From positions 124,001-188,000 of the forward strand of contig JAVXUO010001340.1 of the NCBI GenBank assembly GCA_033065855.1: 64,000 nt of DNA. The letters run 5' to 3'. The notes below the pieces were generated by a model. It made no database searches and was not told where the DNA came from. It saw only the letters and a list, made by a program, of their open reading frames with translations. Position numbers and translations under genes: made by a program. This DNA comes from Escallonia rubra. Taxonomy: Eukaryota > Streptophyta > Magnoliopsida > Escalloniales > Escalloniaceae. Of this stretch, positions 56,894-64,000 are shown one piece after another. Each line of letters starts with the position of its first letter. The stretch's first letter is position 1.

Positions 56894-57560
56894 GGGTTAA
56901 TTACATCCATGACCTTGAGGTTAGGGTAAAATTACAAGTATGCCCATTAATTGGAACAAATAACACTTATGTCCGTTGACCGAACGAAAATACTGGAAGG
57001 ATGTAAAGATCAAAATGTCTGTCACTTAGGAATGTGAATTTTCAAATGTCATTCATCATCCCTTCATCTCACATATACAGCCCCACCACTACCACCACCA
57101 TCATCCATTTAGACTTCTTGAGCTCCATCACACACAAAGACAACATATACATGCATCCACACACGCGTGCATCCATCCACACACATAGACGATATGCCCA
57201 CATACCCACACACACGCACCCCCTCCACCCCGCTCCCCCACCCACACACACACACATATAGACAATATACACACGCACCCATACCCATACACACGCCCCC
57301 CCTTCAACCCCTCCCCCCCAACCGACCCACAACCACAATCACATCCCACCATCATTGTGTTCTTTACCTTTTCACCTTTCTTCAGCCTTCTCATCCCAAT
57401 CAACTGTCAAAGCTTTCTCATTCTACTCACTTGCAACAATCCATCACAGTTCAACAAACCAAATGAACAGAAATGAAAATTTGAATTTGGGGTTTAAAAT
57501 TTGGAAGAAGATGTATATAATTTTTTGTTTGCGTCAAACTATTACATAACACCACGACAG
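56894..57560. repeat. Orphan MULE-like end and CA-rich sequence
   Basis: GGGTTAATTACATCC at 56,894 looks like a MULE terminus, but no partner is visible. 57,150-57,320 is a CACACA/CCC-rich simple-sequence tract. Confidence 0.45.
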
Positions 57561-58138
57561 CTGCCGCCATTAACTACCACAAGAGCAGCCTTCCGCCACC
57601 CGTGTTCGCTGGTGCTGGGATGATGTGGCTAGTGAGGCTGAGCCAGTTTTTCGACTTTCACGATGATTGCTTGCTAAGGAATGTGCAGTGACGTGCACTA
57701 CAAGAAAGGACGGATTCAGCGACGGAACGTATTCAGTCGCTAAAACCCCTTTCAGCGATGAATTATGTCGTCTATAAAAAACCGTCGGTGAAACTTTTTA
57801 ACGACGGAAGTATCCGTTGGTAAAAGTATTTGCCAACGGACATTTACAGACGAACTTTTACCGACAGACAAAACTGTCGCTAAGTACATTATAAAAATTT
57901 ATATTTTTTGATGATTTTTAAAAAAACATTTAAGCGACGGAATTATTCCATCGCTAAAAATTTCGTCGGTGAAAATAGACTTTTACCGACGAACTTTTAC
58001 CGATGGTGTCGTCCCGTCGCTAAAAGTCATGTCTTTTTATCTCAGATCCCATTTCTTTCTTTTGTTTCTCCCGTTTCTCTCTCTGTCTTAATTATATCTC
58101 ATCGGTGTTCTTACTCTGGCGAGGACATCTACTGTAAC

Positions 58139-59266
58139 TAAGGCTGTATACGAACCGAGTTCGAGCCGAACATAGGTGTGTTTGAACTCGGTTCGTTTAA
58201 GTTTTGACATGTTTGAGCTCGGCTCGAGTTCGTTAAGAGTCAAAAGATCATTGTTCGAACTCGGCTCGAGTTCGTGACGGTGAAACTCGGGCTCGGCTCG
58301 TTCAACTCGTTTAACAATACGAGCCGAGCTCGAGTTCGGAAACTCGACTCGGATTCATGTTCAACGTCAATCAAATCCCTAAATTTACTCAAATCCCTCA
58401 AATCGTTCAAGCAATCAAGCTAACGAAAGAAAAATAATAACAGTTATAAGCCAATATCAAGCTATAAGCCATATCAAAAACACGATAGAGATACAATGAG
58501 GATGCAAAATAAAAAGATTGTAAAACGAAATCTCGATCAGCGATGCATGCCCTTTATGAATCGGCTCCTTCTTCAAGCCCTTGATTTTGCAGCTTTGCAG
58601 TTCATAAACATGCTTGAATCTGGCGACGTAGGTTGAATTCGGAGACGCATGTTGAATTCGGAGACGGGCGATGACGGCGGCGAAGACGGGTAACGTTATT
58701 ATCGCCTGTGAAGCAAGAGAAGGGCCCAGTGTGCGATATGTTGTGTGAGAGATCGAGAGAGGGGAAGCTGTCGTGCGATCTGTTGTGCGATCGAGAGAAA
58801 GTGAGTGAGAGAGCTCGACAGAGGGGGAGAGAGACGATGGAGAGGATGGGGGGAAAGAGTGCGGCCGTGAGAAGATTTGAGAGATAGGTTTAGGTTTTTT
58901 AGTTTATATATATAGTTAGGGTTTCATGTTGGGCTTCAATTTATTTAAGGGTTGGGCTCTATATAAATGGGCTTGGGGTTTTGGGCTAATTATTTTTAAG
59001 GCCTGGCCTCTAAGTTTAAATTTTGATTAATATAATTTATGTAAATATTAATTCTTAAACATATTATAATTAATTTATTAATTAGAGAAGCCGTTCGCGA
59101 ACACGTTTGTGAACATTTTGGATTGTTCACGTTCGGCTCGTTTAATAAACGAGCCCTAAAAACTTGTTCATGTTCTGTTTGTATATTATACGAATGAACA
59201 TGAACGAGTTTTGTGGAGAACGAACCACGAGCCGTTCGTGAACGGCTCGATTCATTTACAGCCCTA
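58139..59266. mobile_element. Non-autonomous hAT nested in the CACTA element
   Basis: Perfect 8-bp duplication ACTGTAAC (58,131-58,138 and 59,267-59,274). Ends TAAGGCTGTATACGAACCGA and, inverted, TAGGGCTGTAAATGAATCGA. Subterminal GAGCTCGAGTTCG/CGAACGGCTCG motifs. No ORF of note. Confidence 0.88.
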
Positions 59267-59284
59267 ACTGTAACCCACCCCCCC

Positions 59285-60730
59285 ACCTCGACGCCGCGCC
59301 ACCTCTAGCCGCAATTACTCGGCTCTATCATCCACGTCCATTGTCAATATCAGCGCCACCTACGTTTCTGTGCCGCCGCCGCTCGTCAAAACCCTAACCA
59401 ACTGTTGCACAGGACCATTGGTATGTTCATTCATTCATCACAGTTATATACACATACTTGGATGTATGAATCTCGTGATTTATGTTGAGTTTAGGATTTT
59501 GGTTTCATTTCTGATTTGAACTACGAACTAGGTTATTTTGTTCAAATTGGATTTGGTGTTTTATTTCTTCGTCTTCGATTTTGTGATGTTTCAATTCTAG
59601 TGGAGTGTTTTTGTGTCTCTGGGGCTTTTGGTGGTTTTGAGTAATGATTTTACTAATTATATGAGATGAGATTGGTCTATCTTGGAGATGGTGGAGATTG
59701 TGATGCGGTGATTTGATGGTGGTGACAACGGTTGTTATGAAAAAAAAGGAAAAAAGAAGAAGAAAAGTGATTAGGTCCACGTGTATATGTTCATGGCTTA
59801 TTTCTCACAATGCCAGTCTTATCATTTAAAATTTCTAAGGCTCATTAGCTATTGAACTTATTTGGTTCAAAACCAAATGTTCAGATACATAGTTGACAAT
59901 AGCCCAAAGGTTGTAATGATACTCCTTAACCATAAAAATTAACAAAATATATTCGTTTTATTTTTTCAAAGCGTTAATATATTGAGATAAAATTTTAAAA
60001 ATAATAATAATAACGCGAAAAGGCATTAACAAACCCTAGGGACAATCACAACCAAGAGATATGTTTCAAGTAATAAAAATGAAATTAAGTATCATGCCTT
60101 CAACTTAGATAATCTTTAATTTGCCTAATCAAGCTTTAATCTGCCTAACTTCCAAAGAAGTGACAAAGAAACAGATCAAATAGCTATCACTTGGGCACAT
60201 GTTCAGTTGAACAAAGACTCCTCTAAATTGGACTAGAGAGGCTGTAACAGTCCTAGTCCAACTAGTCAACATTATCATGGTTTTGATCAAAATACAATAG
60301 TCTACATATACCCTACCTAGAAAGGAGAAATTATATTCAAGAAAATAATTTAATAAGTCTTAGGATAATCAACCAAAGTCCAACTGCTCACTCTTTCAGA
60401 ACATATGGTAACTTCTCATGGTATTATCAGATATCTGATTTTCACAAGGTTTTGAATTCGATTCTTCCCTCCTGAATATATGCACCCCCCCCCCCCAATA
60501 GTACAATTTGCACTTTGATTATTTGTGCACTTGGCGGTTGTGCACCTTAATTTTAGGTTGTTATTTGATGATTTTAGATTGTTAATTTTGCATTGAGCAT
60601 TTGAGATATTGAGATTGTTGACGGAGGATGGGACCCAATTGGATTGAATGTGTGATTTTTATTAATTTTTATTTCAATGAGCATTTGAGAATTGAGATTG
60701 TTGACGGAGGATGGGACCCAATTGGATTGA
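59285..60730. other. CACTA interior
   Basis: Pro/Arg-rich-looking GC segment (59,285-59,430), then AT-rich DNA. A GAGCATTTGAGA...GGACCCAATTGGATTGA block of about 80 bp occurs at about 60,595 and 60,680 and again near 61,920. No gene. Confidence 0.5.
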
Positions 60731-60739
60731 GATACCTGT

Positions 60740-61813
60740 TAGGTAGCACGGACACCGCGTCCGATTGACACTGACACCGAAATGTCATATTTTGGCTTTA
60801 TACTTGTGGACATCTCTTCAATGGGTGTCCGGCACCTCTTCAATGGGTGTCCGACACGGTGTCCGGCAATTAAAAAATAAATCAATGTCTTCGGACACCG
60901 TTGAGAGGTGTCGGACACGTGTCTGAATGCGTCGATGAGGTGTTGAGGTGTCGTTACGTCTCGGACACCGCGTCCAATCGACACCGACACCGAAATGTCA
61001 TATTTTAGCTTTATACTTGTGGACACCTCTTCAATGGGTGTCCGACACAGTGTTCGGCAATTAAAAAATAAATTAATGTCTTCGGACATCGCTGAGAGGT
61101 GTCGGACACGTGTCTGGATATGTCGATAAGGTGTCGAGGTGTCGGTAGGTCACGGACACCGCGTCCGATCGACACCGACACCGCAATGTCACATTTTAGC
61201 TTTATACTTGTGCACACCTCTTCAATGGGTGTCCGACACAGTGTCCGGCAATTAAAAACTAAATCAATGTCTTCGGACACCACTGAGAGGTGTCGGACAC
61301 GTGTCTGGATGTGTCGATGAGGTGTCGAGGTGTCGGTAGGTCACGGACACCGCGTCTGATCGACACCGACACTAAAATGTCACATTTTAGCTTTATACTT
61401 GTGGACACCTCTTCAATGGATGTCCGACACGGTGTCCGGAAATTTAAAAATAAATCAATGTCTTCGGACATCGCTAAGAGGTGTCGGACACGTGTCCGGA
61501 TGTGTCGGTAGGTCGCAGACACCGCGCCCGATCTACACCGACACCGAAATGTCACATTTTAGCTTTATACTTGTGGACACCTCTTCAAGGGGTGTCCGAC
61601 ACCTCTTCAAGGGGTGACGACACCTCTTCAAGGGGTGACGAACACGGTGTTCCGCATCTAAAAAATAAATCAATGTCTTTGGACACCGCTAAGAGGTGAC
61701 GAACATGTGTACAGAGGTGTCGGACACGTGTCGGTAGGTGTCGGACACGTGTCTGGAGGTGTCAGTAGGTGTCGGACACCATACCTACACCCTATATGAG
61801 GTGTCGGTGCTTT
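60740..61813. repeat. GTGTCCGACAC tandem array, element of the 14.45-kb family
   Basis: Five units start near 60,758, 60,962, 61,153, 61,344 and 61,517 (spacing 173-204 bp), each with GGACACCGCGTCC, ATGTCA(C/T)ATTTT, TGGACACCTCTTCAA, GTGTCCGACAC and AAATAAATCAATGTCTTCGG. The left tip TAGGTAGCACGGACACC and right tip GGTGTCGGTGCTTTA match the ends of the element at 14,452-15,196 in inverted order. Confidence 0.8.
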
Positions 61814-62029
61814 ATATCAATTTTCATTCTTTATATAATTTTGTTAACTGTGCATTGAGCATTTGAGAATTAGGAATTGAGATTGTTGACTGTGCATTGA
61901 GAATTTGAGAATTAAGATTATTGACGGAGGATAGGACCCAATTGGATTGAGATATCTGTGAATTAGTTGAATGGTTGGTTGTTGAATTTAGGTTAATTAG
62001 GTTAACGCGACATTTTTAGCACCCCCTGG

Positions 62030-62935
62030 AATCTCATCGTGGCTCCAGCACTAGTTATAATTAGCCCTAATTAGTCCCGATTAACCTTAATGAACCTAAT
62101 TAACCTTAATTAGCTCTAACGAGCCTAATTAGTTTTAATTAACCCTAAGAACCCAATGAAATTCAAATTAGCTGTAATTACCCAAAATTAGTCCTAATTA
62201 ACACTAATCAGCCCAAATTAAACCCTAATTAGCCCTAATTACTCATATCTTAGTAACCCGTGATTAGATTAATTAAACCCTAAACCCTAAAACCTAACTA
62301 AACTCTGATTAGCTCTAATGAACCCAATTACGCGCATATTGATTATAGTTAGCCTAATTAGTCGTAATTAAGCCTAACAACCCAATTAAGCCTAATTAGG
62401 CCTAATCAACACTTATCCGCCCAATTAAACCTTAATTAGCTCTAAATAAGCCTAATTAGTCCTAATCAATCCTAATTAGCTATAATTAGCCCAAGGTACT
62501 CCTCATTAACACTAATTAGCCCTAACATAACCCAGTTAAGCCTAATTCGGACTAATCAACACTACTCCGCACAATTAAACCCTAATTAGCTCTAAATAAT
62601 CCTAATTAGTCCTAATCAACCCTAATTAGCTATAATTAGCCCAAGGTACTCCTCATTAACACTAATTAGCCCTAACATAACCCAATTAAGCGTAATTAGC
62701 CCTAATTAGGACTAATCAACACTACTCCGCACAATTAAACCCTAAATAACCCTAATTAGTCCTAATCAACCTTAATTAGCTATAATTAGCCCAAAGTACT
62801 CCTCATTAACACTAATTAGTCCTAACATATCTTAATAAATCTTAATTTGATTAATTAAACCCTAAATGCTAAACCCTAAACCCTGAGAATCGTAATTAAC
62901 CCTAATAACCCAGTTAGCCCTAATTAGCCCTTGGT
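62030..62935. repeat. CCTAATTAG satellite with telomere-like pieces
   Basis: About 900 bp of 10-12 bp units of the type CCTAATTAGC, with TAAACCCTAAACCCTAAAA near 62,273 and TAAACCCTAAACCCT near 62,868. A higher-order repeat of about 100-190 bp (GCCCAAGGTACTCCTCATTA at about 62,490 and 62,640, diverged near 62,790) is superimposed. Confidence 0.85.
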
Positions 62936-63690
62936 CATCCCATAATTATTCCATATTGCCCAGAGATGGTTCAATTACTTGTTGTTTATAAACCCTGCAT
63001 TCTTTATATTCGTTATTTTTTTTTGCGAAATCCATTGGCAACGAGATGGTTCAACTCGTTGCCAACGAATTCTATTTAAAGTAGAATTGGTAACATATGC
63101 AACGATCTTTCAGTAATTTTGATATTTCGAAAAGATTCTTGCATATGTATTCAATTTCTGAACGCATGCATGCATAAAAACCCTTAGTTCCCGTTCAAAG
63201 ATACTAATTACAAAGTAATGCTTTGTAATGAGCCTTTGGATGTCCAGTTTGGACAATTTGGAAAAGCTACGTGTTTATAAAATAGTGTTTCAACTCATGC
63301 TCTGTGTTCTATGTCGTGGATATTTGGTACACATTTTCATGTGTTTCTCCGGGTGCATATAGATCTGGTATTCTAACATCCGTCAAACCTTGCAAGGCAA
63401 GGTTAGATGAATGTTAGAACACCTAATTGATGTCGTGTACTTGGAAAAATGTGGGGAGGTGCTGCCGAATTTTCAGCAGACATAGGACTAAGCATGAGTT
63501 ATTTACTGTTTTATAAACATGTGCTTTTCTGAATGGGATAGGACCACTACCTATTAGAGAACGGAGGGGATGCATATAGACATGTTCTCACATTCATGCA
63601 TTCATATTTGCATCGGCCCTACCTAATGATTGGTCATAATTGAAGGTGGTATACAGTACGTTATCTCAATCGTCATGTCGGTCAATCGTC
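62936..63690. other. CACTA interior, right part
   Basis: AT-rich DNA with no coding signal. Confidence 0.4.
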
Positions 63691-64000
63691 ATAAAAAATA
63701 TATTTCGTCGCTAAATATTTACCGATTAAATTATTTTCACAAAAAAAATTAATTAAAATACGTAAAATACAATTAGCGACGGCATTTCCGTCGCTAATTT
63801 ATAAACAAATCCGTTGCTGAAAGTTCAAAATTAGACGGCAGATTTTCAAATTCCGTCGCAAAACTTTTAGTTACGAGCTTTTATACGAGGGACTTTTAGC
63901 GACGGAATACAGGCTTTTAGCGACGGATTTTCTCGTCGCCAATAGCCTTATTCCTTGTAGTGGGGGTGGGGGCGAGAATTTGGGTTAAAACCCTAATTTG

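Larger units (their letters stand above)
57696..63962. mobile_element. CACTA element, 6.3 kb, non-autonomous
   Basis: CACTACAAGAAAG at 57,696 and CCTTGTAGTG ending at 63,962 are the CACTA termini. The 3-bp flanks are GTG and GGG (one mismatch). Subterminal regions are full of TTTTAGCGACGG-type motifs in both orientations (57,715-58,020 and 63,690-63,940). No TnpA/TnpD or transposase ORF is seen. It contains a nested hAT, a tandem-repeat element and a satellite. Confidence 0.85.

Noticed and set aside
57034-57466. Frames rich in His/Pro/Thr or Cys/Val/Gly
   Set aside because: Translations of the CACACA/CCC simple-sequence tract.
61011-61700. Several overlapping frames of about 70-98 codons on both strands
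   Set aside because: Products of the tandem GTGTCCGACAC array; near-identical repeats in all frames.
62030-62935. True telomere or chromosome end
   Set aside because: Units are mostly CCTAATTAG variants, internal to a CACTA element; only two short CCCTAAA runs.

Overview
The window is nuclear DNA of a flowering plant. Evidence: GT-AG introns from 80 bp to 6.7 kb, plant-type transposons (MULE, hAT, CACTA, Stowaway, Au SINE, L1), a plant mobile domain (PMD), a FAR1-type transposase and CCCTAAA-like repeats. A eudicot is likely, but I cannot name the species. All coordinates and splice sites were derived by eye.

The only host gene I can support is a complete 15-exon gene on the minus strand (34,922 to 10,601) for the five-RRM nucleolar protein MRD1/RBM19, a factor of 18S rRNA maturation. 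Joining the exons gives 2,580 nt, 859 residues, with no frame conflict. Its start codon appears to be split by intron 1 (AT|G). The introns are full of transposons: a Stowaway-like element with a MULE-like element nested in it (intron 10), an Au SINE (intron 8), an L1 remnant and an 883-bp MULE (intron 7), and a tandem duplication with a possible Helitron end (intron 3).

Left flank (1-8.4 kb): an unidentified broken ORF with a promoter-like region, then a 6.6-kb MULE (1,777-8,382) lying in an AT microsatellite. It has long modular terminal inverted repeats and carries a gene fusing a plant mobile domain to a ULP1-type (C48) SUMO-protease domain.

Right flank (35.3-64 kb): an apparently intact hAT element with a 758-codon transposase ORF (35,269-38,955) sits about 350 bp upstream of MRD1 exon 1. 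Next is a composite MULE block (39.43-53.75 kb) with two more PMD-ULP1 copies, both broken, and a FAR1/MULE transposase with three lesions. It also contains a 1.3-kb MULE with a 9-bp target duplication. Then come AT-rich DNA with a Stowaway MITE, another TIR element (55.37-56.83 kb), and a 6.3-kb CACTA element (57,696-63,962) with a nested hAT, a GTGTCCGACAC tandem array and a CCTAATTAG satellite.

The main system of interest is the PMD-ULP1 MULE family. Its three copies share the fusion gene, related TIR starts, a tandem array just 3' of the protease and, most strikingly, arrays of short hairpins near the ends whose stems change in a compensatory way between copies.
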